Positions 52,168-61,156 of a stretch of 64,000 nt of DNA are shown one piece after another. The position numbers and the translations under genes were made by a program. Location: assembly GCA_009761415.1 (NCBI GenBank), contig QUOL01000010.1, forward strand, positions 1,426,001-1,490,000, in the 5' to 3' direction. The stretch comes from Sarcomyxa edulis (taxonomy: Eukaryota; Basidiomycota; Agaricomycetes; Agaricales; Mycenaceae). The notes under the pieces were generated by a model that saw only the letters and a list, made by a program, of their open reading frames with translations, did no database searches and was not told the DNA's origin. How positions within the stretch are numbered: position 1 is the first letter of the stretch; each line of letters opens with the position of its first letter.

Positions 52168-53520
52168 TCACTCGAAATAGAATGGGGATAAATATCTTTC
52201 GATACGGGCACGCAATCCCCGCGCACGAAAGAGTCGAAAAAGCTCGAGGTCGGAGGAGGTGAGCTCAGGCGATATTTGGAGTTGAATGCGGTTCAGAGTT
52301 GGTGGGGAGCGAATTTTCGAGCCAAGTTCTTCGTATCCGCGAGACTTGATGATGTCGATGAGTGGGTGACTAGTACAAGGAGTATATGTAACGACACCCG
52401 TGATGGTCAAGGACTCGAGATGTGGGACGAGCATCGGCAACGAGGCGTCAGGTTGGCAGACCAGTTGAGCAGATAATGTCTCATTAATCGCGAAGCCGGC
52501 CGGAGCGAAAAGACTGAGTTCGACCAGTTTTGGTGTCTCCTTGAGTATACTGATCAGTGCATCTTCATCAAGCCATCGTCTCGCGCGAATGTATAGTTTT
52601 CTAAGAGAGCAGGATGATCGATTGAGGAATGGACTGAGTGAGTCGGCAAATTGAATCGAACAATCTACAAGGCAAGGTGCCGTGATACAGCTGAGTAGCC
52701 CATGAACATGTTGCCCAGCTGAATTCTTCGAATGAACATCTAATAATTGGAGATGTGGCAGTCGGATAGCAGGACACTCTATCCATCCACCACGATAATT
52801 CTGCAATACGAGCTGAGCGATATTCGGGCAACGCCGTAGATAATCCATGATTTCTTCGAACCGATTCCAATCACCAGTAAGTCTTTCCAGCTGAGACCAA
52901 GGAATTACGAGGATGTCACGTAGATCCGGGCTAACGATGGACATGGTACGCAACAGTGGAGAAATCTCGAATGCATCCAATACTGGAGATGGCCCCCAAG
53001 AAAGGTCATTTGTGGAAGCGATCGCTAGTGTGCGTAATAGAGACACGTTTCCTTTGACTTTGTTGAGAAGGGGGAAGAAGGCAGAAGGAAGAGTGATATC
53101 GACGTCGCTCCAGCGATGGGAATGCGAGATCAATACGTCAAGTGTCGAGCTGCTGGATTCAACTGTAAAAGAGGCACGAATAGAGAGTGGCTGCCCTCCA
53201 GATTTCTGGAGGGTCTCTGCGAGGAGGGACTGAGCTGGTAGATCCCGGACATCATTTATCAATCGGGACCAAAGTCTGGGAGAGTCGAACGCGACTGCTC
53301 TCCAGGAGCTGCATATATGAGTCAACAGCCAAGGTGACCTTGTTATATTGACATTAGTCCTGGGGGTGTTATCTGAGTCTGTGAGCTCGATCGAAACGGA
53401 GTGGTAGAATATCTCCAATAGAACATCCTCGGGAAGTCTTCGAATGGCCGATATGATAGATGAACGCTCGGTGATGTAAGTTTCGAGCTTCTGGCGGTCA
53501 CGTATCAGATCTGCTAACAT
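52168..53520 (-). CDS. F-box-like domain protein (second copy, short N-terminus)
   Basis: Single-exon gene of 450 residues starting MLADLIRDRQKLETYITE. The F-box-like region is IRRLPEDVLLEIFYHSV, then WLLTHICSSWRAVAFDSPRLWSRL. Leucine-rich segments follow (LRTLAIASTND, MSIVSPDLRDILVIPWSQLE, IAQLVLQNYRGG, LPHLQLLDVHSK, LRKLYIRARRW, LVELSLFAPAG). It is about 75 residues shorter than the gene at 16025, all missing at the N-terminus. The frame stays open for 14 codons upstream of the ATG (ending DYDLTQE) without another ATG. An upstream exon may exist, or the 5' end may have been lost beside the repeat that starts about 100 bases away. Confidence 0.75.
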   Translation of the reverse strand: MLADLIRDRQKLETYITERSSIISAIRRLPEDVLLEIFYHSVSIELTDSDNTPRTNVNITRSPWLLTHICSSWRAVAFDSPRLWSRLINDVRDLPAQSLLAETLQKSGGQPLSIRASFTVESSSSTLDVLISHSHRWSDVDITLPSAFFPLLNKVKGNVSLLRTLAIASTNDLSWGPSPVLDAFEISPLLRTMSIVSPDLRDILVIPWSQLERLTGDWNRFEEIMDYLRRCPNIAQLVLQNYRGGWIECPAIRLPHLQLLDVHSKNSAGQHVHGLLSCITAPCLVDCSIQFADSLSPFLNRSSCSLRKLYIRARRWLDEDALISILKETPKLVELSLFAPAGFAINETLSAQLVCQPDASLPMLVPHLESLTITGVVTYTPCTSHPLIDIIKSRGYEELGSKIRSPPTLNRIQLQISPELTSSDLELFRLFRARGLRARIERYLSPFYFE

Positions 53521-53621
53521 CTCTTGTGTAAGATCATAGTCAGCTTGGATGTTACGAGTCCTTAATTTATTAAGTAATCGTTCCCTTTATCCCTGTTCCA
53601 GCCAGAAATTTGCGAAAAATA

Positions 53622-53880
53622 ACGATGTCTATCGCGTGGGAACATTTGCACAGCCACTGAATCCAACGTGACTTTGCACCGCCACATCTCAGAGGCAAAT
53701 TTCGACGATGTCTATAGCGTGGGAACATTTCACAGCCACTGAATTCAATGCGACTTTGCACCGCCACATCTCAGTGGCAAATTTCTACGATGTCTATCGC
53801 GTGGGAATCCTTGCACAGCCACATAATCCAATGTGACCTCGTACGATGTCTATGACATGGGAATACCTCCTCCTCCTCCT
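53622..53880. repeat. 83-base imperfect tandem repeat, about 3.5 copies
   Basis: The string ACGATGTCTAT recurs at 53622, 53705, 53787 and 53843. The first two spacings are 83 and 82, the last a shortened 56. Shared parts of the unit are GTGGGAA, CACAGCCAC, TTTGCACCGCCACATCTCAG and GGCAAATTT. The final copy is interrupted by a CTC triplet run near 53,866. The array lies between the F-box-like start and the end of the coiled-coil gene. Confidence 0.85.
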
Positions 53881-53984
53881 TGCACAGCCACTGTAAAATT
53901 GCGCCCAAAAATTGCTAAGATAATGGTCTGAGTTGCAATCAAGTCTGGATTCTTTTGTTCAATTCTCTACTTTCCAGATACTAA

Positions 53985-54723
53985 TCAATTCTGGTATTCT
54001 ATCTCATCGTCTGGATTATTGGACCTTTTACGCTTCGAGTTCCTTGTTTCTAAAGAAGTGGTGTCTTGCTCGTCCGTGATGAGTATGGAGTGTGCCGTGG
54101 AACTTCCAACAAGCTGCTGTGGCAGATCTTTAATATTGTCAGATAGGTATATTGTAACGTATAAGTCGTCGTTGACATACCGACAGCAACATTCTGTTGA
54201 CCTTGAGTTTGTACTCGATCGTAAGGGTCTATTTCATCCTCAGAATCCGTATGGATGACTTCCAATGCAGCACCTCCAGCATTGTCGTTGCTCTGATATA
54301 CGTAACATAAGCTTGAAGTGAACTAGGCAAACATATTCACTTACCGGTGCACTTGTGACTGGTCTCTTGTCGGCTAGAACCTGGAACAAATATAAGATAA
54401 TTGAACGAACATTAGAGCAAAATTAGAATCTGACGCACCACATTGGCTCTCTGGACGCCCCACAATCTGGAGTCTTTCAGACGTGATTTGGCTCTGTCGA
54501 GTCTATTCTCGAGACCTGCTATTTCCTCCCTTTTCGCTCCCAATGCATTGCGAAAATCATCTCGCTGCTTGGTAAGGGTAATCAGGTCCTCCCAAAGTTC
54601 CGCATTGATCCGTAATTCTGTCGTCCAAGAGCTTTCCAGATTTGTGTTCTCCTGTGTTAGTTGATCTACAGTATTCTGAAGTTTCTCCAGTAGTTTGATG
54701 TCTTCTTTTGTGTCGCTATACAT
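53985..54723 (-). CDS. Small coiled-coil protein of unknown function
   Basis: Not recognised. Exon 1 is 54723-54439; three more exons join in frame down to the stop at 53985, giving roughly 180-190 residues. The first exon starts MYSDTKEDIKLLEKLQNTV and is a continuous heptad-rich helix (LTQENTNLESSWTTEL, LITLTKQRDDFRNAL, KREEIAGLENRLDRAKSRL). Later exons encode VLADKRPVTSAP, then NDNAGGAALEVIHTDSEDE, then DLPQQLVGSSTAHS and a basic NSKRKRSNNPDDE segment that could be a nuclear signal. All splice sites are GT-AG and all phases agree, which argues for a real gene. It sits between two repeat elements in the accessory region. Confidence 0.6.
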
Positions 54724-54964
54724 GTTGGCTTGAAGGTGCACGTTGGAATAAAACTGAAGTACTTGTGAGTTCTTCAGACGATTGAAGTTGACCTGTGTTT
54801 GGACTTATTATATTTGCCCAAGCTTGATCAATAATGGCATCGAATGAGAACATGTTTTTCAACTTCAAACTGGTTTGATTGTATCTTGGATGCGTCCAAA
54901 TGTGCGTTCAAGATGATTAGTCATTCAATTTTCATCGCTATTCATGAGACTATAGATTTTATGG

Positions 54965-55036
54965 ATTATGTAATCAATGATGTCAGTAGGATGATCGGCG
55001 TCTCGATCATCTTATTGACGTCATCGATTATGTAAT
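54965..55036. repeat. Degenerate hairpin with TGACGTCA, copy 1
   Basis: Left arm ATTATGTAATCAATGATGTCA (54965-54985) and right arm TGACGTCATCGATTATGTAAT (55016-55036) form an imperfect inverted repeat. A GATGATCG...CGATCATC stem lies between them. It is the same design as the element at 55117 but with several arm mismatches. Confidence 0.75.
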
Positions 55037-55116
55037 ACTGAACTTATCGATCCTTCCAGGAGTCTATCTCTCCTGCCACGACGGTCGGTTGTCCAAAACG
55101 ATATATATATTAGATA

Positions 55117-55188
55117 ATTACATAATCAATGACGTCAGTAGGATGATCGGTCTCCCGATCATTTTGTTGACGTCATTGATTATGTAAT
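55117..55188. repeat. 72-base hairpin with perfect 21-base arms and two TGACGTCA sites, copy 2
   Basis: The arms 55117-55137 and 55168-55188 are exact reverse complements (ATTACATAATC... and ...GATTATGTAAT), each ending inward in TGACGTCA, the CRE/ATF-type bZIP site. The 30-base loop holds its own stem, ATGATCGG...CCGATCAT. With copy 1, this suggests a small mobile or dispersed palindromic repeat, or a duplicated regulatory element. Confidence 0.85.
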
Positions 55189-55449
55189 ATATGATGTAGA
55201 TATTTTTCAAGTCATTTTTTGATTGACGGTGGCAAACTTTGAAATTTATTTCTCTATGTCTGCAGCTCCTTCTCCTCTCCCTACATTTAGCTGTGCCATG
55301 CCCATACGTGCTTCCACGACTTCTTCATCTTCATCATACCCAATTCTCCGTTTTAAATGATTTGGAGCAAATATGGGACGTGCAACAATGTGATGCTCAG
55401 CCCTGGCGCTGCTTGCCATCTATGATCATGTATGAGTATACAATAGAAG

Positions 55450-55976
55450 TTACCAGTGAGACATAAATACCTTGCTGAAACTATTGTCCAAGAGCGTTAC
55501 GGCCTGCAGTATACAGTGGATAGTAATCTTGTTGTTTTTGACAGGAATTGCTCGAAAGGTGTGCTGAACCTCGACAATATCTCCAACTTTGAAAATACTG
55601 GGATTAATTGGAGAGTAGCTGTCGAACGTCAGCAAAAGTTGAGAGTATATTGGACTACCACGACTCACATAGATTTTCCTTCTGCCGACACTTTATGACC
55701 ATAATACACAACGTCATTGTCCGCTCCATGCATGAGCGTATCCCCCATCATGTTTCGCAGATTACCAGCTGGATCCACCATGTATCGGAATGGTACGGAC
55801 ACTTCATGTGGAGCATCTTGAATTGGAGTGAAGTATCTGTTCGATGCCGTGATGGTATCTCCGTAATCTAGATATTTAGCTGGTTCCCAAGCCTTGACCT
55901 CCCCTTCGGGGAAAGAAATAGCAAATAATTCGTGAACTTCTCTCAGCTTTGTAACGCTGTGATGAGGACTGCGGCG
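55450..55976 (-). pseudogene. Partial gene of unknown function
   Basis: Minus strand. The frame is open from a stop at 55977 with no ATG: HHSVTKLREVHELFAISFPE, then EVKAWEPAKYLDYGDTIT, FRYMVDPAGNLRNMMGDT and HGADNDVVYYGHKVSAEG. An in-frame GT-AG intron follows (donor near 55,664), then IYSPINPSIFKVGDIVEVQH and ITIHCILQAVTLLDNSFSK. The P-x-GN-R and VGDIVEVQ patterns resemble a repeated hypothetical protein of agaricomycetes; I recall this only as a general resemblance. It lacks a start and probably the end, so it is either a 5'-truncated relic or part of a gene whose other exons I cannot place. Confidence 0.5.
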
Positions 55977-56190
55977 CTAGGAGTAGATGTGCTAGACTCC
56001 TAACTATAGTTCGCCTCTAGGGGGTAAGGTGACGTTTTCTCGGAGGGGATTTTACGTAGCGAGAAATCCTAATGCCCAGTGACTTGTGTTTGGATAATGT
56101 GTTCGTAAGACGGTGGTGAGGTGGGTATGAGATGATGAGGTGTAAGGTAAGCTTCGGACTTGTAGGATCGTTCTCGGTAGGCCGTTTAGA

Positions 56191-56500
56191 GGCTTCGGAC
56201 AGCTATAGGTTCGTTCTTGGAAGACCTACGAAGGCCTCGGATAGCTTTCGGAGAGCTGATCGATGCTTCGGACGGCTTATAAAACGTCTTCGGAGAGCTA
56301 TCGAGGGCTTCGGACAGCTATAAGTTCGATCTTGGAGAACCTACGAGGGCCTCGGACAGCTTTTGGTGAGCTGACCGATGCTTTGTATAGCTATAAAAAC
56401 GTCTTCGGAGAGCTATCGAAGGTTTCGGACAGCTCTGAACTGATTTCGGAGAGCTTCGAGGGTTTCGGACAGCTCTGGACTGATTTCGGAGAGCTTCCTT
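56191..56500. repeat. Minisatellite with 115-base unit and TTCGGA(C/G)AGCT sub-repeat
   Basis: GGCTTCGGACAGCTATA starts at 56191 and again at 56306, and GGTTTCGGACAGCTC at 56421, giving exact 115-base spacing. The third unit is cut to 40 bases and repeated again from 56461. Within each unit the core CGGAnAGCT recurs every 25-40 bases, about 13 times in all. Because 115 is not a multiple of three, the long open frame across it is not a protein repeat. Confidence 0.85.
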
Positions 56501-57718
56501 CGTTCCGGGAGTGGTACTGCCGACTGAATCAAGTCCTTTTTCTCTTGTTTTGACCGACTCCTGTAATCGTTCCTTGTCTCGGTTTCAGAAGTATGAGAAA
56601 GAGATAGAATTCCTATAGAGAGTAACTGGGTAGTTGGTCGATTCGGGTATGTTCCTCTGGTTCTCGTCCACACTGGTTCTATCTACCGTTCTCCATGTCC
56701 TATCCTACTTTATATATGAATTCCTTCCCTGTCCTTGCCTAATTCTTCACCCCGAGTGCCATCCCAAGGTCCCCGAGATCTCCAATGATGAAACAGATCC
56801 GGTATTGGTTTTGATGTGTCCGAACCTCGCTCAGTGTGAAAGGTTAGGGCCTGAGGTGTTCTCTGAAAGCGTTGCAAGGTGAATTTGTGAAGGGATGAAA
56901 CATGTCCGAGTGAGCAGGATGATGGGGAGCTTCCGATAGATTTTTCCAAGATGCGACGGCCAAAGTTGTCCGAGAAGAGTGAATTTGATGTGGGTTGCTA
57001 GGCGGAGACCTGTAGTGTCTTTGTTAGCGGGCGATACCTCGCTTACAAGTGCTGTGTCATGTGATAAACACAGAGGGAAGAATATTCCGTAGCACCACTT
57101 GGTCAGGGTGGACGGAGGTCTTAACGAGGCGTCCAGATGCATGGAAAGGTGTGAATTGAGATCACAATGTAAAGGGAATATGTCCGATTTGATAGGTAGA
57201 ACAGCTCAGGGCAGCAAGCATCACGTTGGCGGTATGTCGACTGGTGGCAATGTTTTATCGGTGAAGTATCTCTCGATGAGGTCTTCTAGAGGTGAAAGGG
57301 AACCTGCTGAAACGATTTGGGATCTGTCCGAAGGATCTAGGGGGCTGCGGAGAGGTGATCGAGTACGTTGGGCCTTCGGTCAGGTGAAACGACGATAGGG
57401 AATTGGGTTCTGGCGGTAGATTTCCTTCGGAGAAGTTGTTCGTGTGTGATTTCAAGTATTCCGAAACGTTCTGAGACGTGACCGAAGGCGGGTTAGCATT
57501 TCGTGAGTGGATGAAGAGGCCGCTTTCGGGGAGGAACCGTCAAGTAGTGGGTACTTGGTGTCTTTCAGTGTCCGGTCATTCGAAAAGTAAGTCGTTTGTG
57601 GTAATATCACCAGTATCTCTGTAGTTAGCTATGTCTGGGGAGTCGCATAAGAGTAGGTCGTTGTATAGTTGTCGATTCCTTGGCTGGGGATGCTGGCATC
57701 CTCACACTTCCTCCTAAC

Positions 57719-57746
57719 TTTTAAATATCGACCGTCCCCGGTCGAT
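57719..57746 (+). promoter_or_regulatory. Promoter of array gene 1: TTTAAATA plus 20-base palindrome
   Basis: TTTAAATA near 57719-57726 is followed at once by ATCGACCG-TCCC-CGGTCGAT (57727-57746), a perfect 8-base inverted repeat with a 4-base loop. The ATG is at 57797. Confidence 0.45.
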
Positions 57747-57796
57747 CATCCGGAGGGCAAACACAACAGCGTGTCCGTGACCGAAACAGGGCAAGG

Positions 57797-58804
57797 ATGA
57801 CCGGCCAAGGACCTATAAATTCCAAGGTCAAGACAGCCAGGGCTTTCCTGAAAGCAACAAGCCAAATGGATCCCATAGCAAAAGAACTCTTCTTTACGCG
57901 CTGCCTCGATCTGGACGGGATAGATGGCGATATTACGATGGCAACTTTCCTCGGATACCTGCGTAACAATATCCGTCCCATGGTTCACCTAGTCGTCAGC
58001 TGCATTTTTCAAGATGCTGTGGCAGACGTTCTCCTTCCGGAGTTCTCGAGTCACGGTGTATACACGTTGAGAAAGCACGTTAAAATCTTGTGCCAGCACA
58101 TGGTGAGTGCGTGTGCGCCTTTCAGGGGGTCCGTGCTAATTGCGAAGGTTAAGGTATTCATGCTCAGACTTAGATGGGTACTGAAGGGGAGGTGCATGGA
58201 CGATACCACGGAGCCGTTTCCCAAGGAAGCAGTGACCGCCGTTTACCAGGTGCAGCGATGTGTCCACGTCGTAGGGTTTTCCGGGGATCAGGACGAGGAC
58301 GAGGCACATAAGATCGACGTTATCTTGTACTTCATAGAAGAATATGCCCGCCGATCGACATTTGGCGTCGCTTTCGATTACATCGAGGCGGACCCGCGTG
58401 GTCGGTTCCATGCGCATGCCGTGTTGAAGAAGCATCCATACAGCGGTCCCAGGGTACATCGAGATGGTACGATTAGTACGGACAGGGGCAACAGCCTCGA
58501 AGGGGAAGAGAATCCGGCTAACAACGAAGACGAAGGCATATCCGTCATAAGTATTGCAACGGACGACGAGGACGAGGAAATGGAGGTGGCCGAGGTAGAA
58601 AGGGCCTTGTCCGGTAAGAATTCTGACACTTTAGCGGTGCGGCAACGAGCTGATCGGAGAGGCACAGTCCAGCCACTCGCGAGCTTGGCAACACACGGGG
58701 CATTTCGCCTGCTTTTGGAGACGTTATCCGAAGAGGAGAGGAACGGTTTGATTGGCGGGGCAGCGATTATTGAACAGGGACTAAACGGCTTGTCGGGGGC
58801 ATGA
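57797..58804 (+). CDS. Array gene 1: unknown family, acidic C-terminal extension
   Basis: Not recognised. Exon 1 is 57797-58102. The likely intron is 58103-58153 (GTGAGT donor), and exon 2 runs to 58804, giving 318 residues. The intron is a multiple of three with no stop, so an unspliced 335-residue form is also open. Exon 1 has FLGYLRNNIRPMVHLVVSCI, the shared LR-x-x-(I/L)RPMV core. Exon 2 starts VFMLRLRWVLKGR, with EPFPKEA and VGFSGDQ in the places where the other members have VPSE and GF-GD. It is the longest member: after 58,440 it adds a disordered acidic region (NNEDEGISVI, DDEDEEMEVAEVE) and a C-terminal helix ALASLATHGAFRLLLETL-like segment. First of five on the same strand. Confidence 0.6.
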   Translation: MTGQGPINSKVKTARAFLKATSQMDPIAKELFFTRCLDLDGIDGDITMATFLGYLRNNIRPMVHLVVSCIFQDAVADVLLPEFSSHGVYTLRKHVKILCQHMVSACAPFRGSVLIAKVKVFMLRLRWVLKGRCMDDTTEPFPKEAVTAVYQVQRCVHVVGFSGDQDEDEAHKIDVILYFIEEYARRSTFGVAFDYIEADPRGRFHAHAVLKKHPYSGPRVHRDGTISTDRGNSLEGEENPANNEDEGISVISIATDDEDEEMEVAEVERALSGKNSDTLAVRQRADRRGTVQPLASLATHGAFRLLLETLSEEERNGLIGGAAIIEQGLNGLSGA

Positions 58805-58864
58805 GGCGGCGAGAAGAGGGAAGGGTTCGGACAGGTGATCGAGGGCATGCAGTCTTCATGTACA

Positions 58865-58885
58865 TATAAACGACGAGTCCCGTCG
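58865..58885 (+). promoter_or_regulatory. Promoter of array gene 2: TATAAA plus inverted repeat
   Basis: TATAAA at 58865-58870 touches CGACG-AGTCC-CGTCG (58871-58885), a 5-base inverted repeat. The ATG at 58900 is only 35 bases from the TATA box, so the leader would be very short. Confidence 0.5.
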
Positions 58886-58899
58886 TGTTGAAAATCGAA

Positions 58900-59488
58900 A
58901 TGCCTGCCCGCAGTATGCAAATGGCTCGCGAGAGGCTCTGCGACTACTTCATGACGCTGAACGTCCCGTCCTTTATTCGACCCGTGTTCTATCCGCACGA
59001 GGGCTTCGATGGATTCTTTCGCAAACGCCTTCGTATGATGTTCGGTGTCATCCAGGCGACGCTTCCCCATAGGGTGACAGCATTTCCCGATGACACCGAT
59101 AGCGTTATCGGGCAGTATACGCTGTCGAGGCGGCTTATGCGGTTTTTCGTCGAGAACGTTGTACGGGCTTCCATCGTTTTTCAGCGGGGCAACGCAGAGA
59201 TACTAAAAAAAATATCCTTCTGCGCAGGAACTCATCGTTGCATACCGTCAGCGGGCCAGGACCGATGCCAACGCTGCCGAATTTAAAATTCCTTCAGAGG
59301 TATCCCGTATGATGGAGTTCAGTCTTATCGTTTATGACAAGGTCGGATTTCATGGGGACTGGGCCCTCAGCAGCGTCGGTCAGAGGAGGGAAATGCTTCA
59401 GTCACTAAAAGATGAGGCCGACGTTAACGCTTCATTGACTGGCGGGGCAAAGGAGTATCCCGAATTTGAGGACCTGGTGTTCTGGTAA
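58900..59488 (+). CDS. Array gene 2: unknown family
   Basis: Not recognised. Exons 58900-59160 and 59228-59488, both 261 bases, give 173 residues with a phase-0 intron. It starts MPARSMQMARERLCDYFM. Exon 1 has GFDGFFRKRLRMMFGVIQA, matching the F-LR-x-x-LRPMV core of its neighbours, and ends LMRFFVENV. Exon 2 starts ELIVAYRQRARTDANAAEF, then KIPSEVSRMMEFSLIVYDKV, then GFHGDW and finally KEYPEFEDLVFW. The PSE motif 19-20 residues after the intron and the GF-GD motif about 20 residues further on align without gaps with genes 3 and 5. Mostly helical and soluble in appearance; no signal peptide or membrane segment. Confidence 0.65.
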
Positions 59489-60475
59489 GCAGGCGCCGTC
59501 GGTCTCGTTCTTTGGGCCCCTCAGAGGGATACTAATAGTCGGAAATTCGCATTTCAGAACGCACGCGTAGCGGGGAAGCTTTCCTGGATGTGACCGAGGG
59601 GGTTTTTGTCGTCGTTGGTACTTTAATGGGTAAACACTCCTTTCGCGTGCCGTGTTCAGAGATCTTGTAGTTTATGGAATGCACTGTCAGTCCGGAGGGC
59701 AACAACGGTCTCGGGCAGCCGCCCAACCTCCTTTACAAAGGGTATCGATGTCCGATGATTCCACCAGGAGGCGAGTGAGATGAGAACGGAGAGAGGTTAT
59801 CAATGCTTTCAGAGCTTTTCTCCTTTACAATTTCGCTATATCGCTCAGTGGCCTGGTCATCATTTCGTTCTTCCGTAGCCTCGCCGTTATACGATGGCAG
59901 GATGATCTTCTCGTCCCGTTCAATAACTCGGCCGGCGCAAGATGCTGTTTTCTTCTTCAAGATGATGCAGTTGCATTTCTACAGCGCTCAAAGCCGACAG
60001 CCGTCAAGCGCCAGTGGCTTCATGAAGTCATGGCCGTTTAGATCGAGGTGGCTTGCGTCCTGATCGTCGTTGTTCTTACGGCGCAGTTGAGACTGTGCGT
60101 GTTAATACGTGTGCGAGTGATGTGACCGCGATCTTGCGAAATCTTTGCGAAGGAACGAGACACGGCGAAGTGTATCAGGTGAGGCAAGGACCTGCGACAA
60201 TAGTCGAAAAGATGGTCCCAGGGTAGCGGCGCGACGTGGCGGCTAGCTCGTGTTCTTTTGCATGTGGCATTCGCAATCGTTCCGTGAGCATCTATACCGA
60301 AGAACAGGCGTCTTTACTGCTTCTGATAAGGCACGGTCCGGAAAATCCAACGGCTAACAGTGGCTGCACGGAGTCCGTTCGGACACCTCTTATCGGTCCG
60401 AGACGTCAGTCCTAAGTCCGATGAGGTATAAAGAACGCCAGCTGGCGCAGGATAGCCATCGTTATTCCAGCCAAA
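59489..60475. other. Spacer between array genes 2 and 3
   Basis: 987 bases, by far the longest gap in the array. Overlapping short frames near 59,733-60,063 on both strands have no family signal. A GTCCG-TT-CGGAC hairpin lies at 60373-60384. A decayed sixth member could have filled this gap, but I could not identify its core motif. Confidence 0.4.
60427..60447 (+). promoter_or_regulatory. Promoter of array gene 3: TATAAA plus 12-base palindrome
   Basis: TATAAA at 60427-60432, then CGCCAGCTGGCG (60436-60447), a perfect palindrome. The ATG is 49 bases after the TATA box. Confidence 0.5.
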
Positions 60476-61071
60476 ATGTCGCATGTCGTTAGTTCATCGT
60501 TTACTCAAGCTCTCCGAGACGAGTTTTTGTCGTACGCTCATCCTCCTGAAGTTCTTGCCGGGGATTTCGCTCCTACCGAGGGCTTTACAAACTTCCTTCG
60601 ATTCCGCCTCCGCCCTATGGTGGAGATCGTCGAGCGGGGGTACGCGGCTTATCTTATAACGAGTTCCCCAAGAGACACTGTTGAACCAATCATATGGAGC
60701 GAGACGAAAGGCTGGTTCCGCATCGTGTTGGATCATTTGGTAGGCGTCCGTGTTTCACTCGATGAGCTTCGGAGTGTTAACCTTACGTCTTCTAGGATGC
60801 CATTCTACGGTTTAGGGATAGGGTGACGGCAATTGGCCGAGGAGACGAGGCCGTGGTTCCGTCAGAAGCGTTGCGCCTCGCAAGCATGGTGCAGCTATTC
60901 CTTATCCATCACGGAGTTGAGCTCGGGTACGATGAAGATGTACTTGTGAAGAGGAAGGATTTAACGAAGGAGTTCCTTTGGTCTATCGTCCCTGTAATGC
61001 ACCGAGAGGCAGTTGCCGTGGAATTTCCGGAGTTCGTGATACGGTTGGCAGGGGAGGGTACGGGCAAGTAG
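60476..61071 (+). CDS. Array gene 3: unknown family
   Basis: Not recognised. Exons 60476-60739 and 60796-61071 with a 56-base phase-0 intron give 179 residues. It starts MSHVVSSSFTQALRDEFLS. Exon 1 has GFTNFLRFRLRPMVEIVERG, the clearest version of the shared core, and ends FRIVLDHL. Exon 2 reads DAILRFRDRVTAIGRGDEA, then VVPSEALRLASMVQLFLIHH, then GVELGYDEDV and later VEFPEFVIRLAG, which parallels EYPEFEDLVF in gene 2. The acceptor at 60795 was chosen because it alone keeps the phase and yields the DAILRFRDRV start that aligns with the other members. No known domain. The gene looks intact. Confidence 0.65.
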
Positions 61072-61109
61072 AAGGGGTGTCCGATAGCTGAATAGCGCGA
61101 TATTTTTAG

Positions 61110-61116
61110 TATAAAG
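61110..61116 (+). promoter_or_regulatory. TATA box of array gene 4
   Basis: TATAAAG at 61110-61116, 47 bases before the ATG. A weak GAGG...CCTC inverted repeat follows with an 11-base loop. Confidence 0.45.
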
Positions 61117-61156
61117 AGGGTGAATCAATTCCTCCGTACAGGTCACCGCAGAGCCC

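Larger units (their letters stand above)
54742..55449. other. Non-coding region holding two related hairpins
   Basis: 708 bases with no supported gene apart from the two inverted repeats listed separately. It is AT-rich, with an ATATATAT run near 55,102. Confidence 0.5.
55977..57796. other. Non-coding stretch before the five-gene array
   Basis: 1.8 kb, unusual for its density of TCGGA and GTCCGA strings. It contains the 115-base minisatellite. No open frame with family signal was found. A 20-base palindromic site just before the first array gene is listed separately. Confidence 0.5.

Noticed and set aside
53622..53880. CRISPR-like array
   Set aside because: Adjacent imperfect repeats without distinct spacers, in a eukaryotic nuclear region, with no Cas genes.
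54965..55188. Complete miniature inverted-repeat transposon
   Set aside because: Inverted arms exist, but no convincing target-site duplication could be seen at either copy, so a transposon name is not justified.
56132..56553. Apparent repeat protein encoded by the minisatellite
   Set aside because: The 115-base unit is not a multiple of three, so successive units are read in different frames. The open frame follows from base composition.
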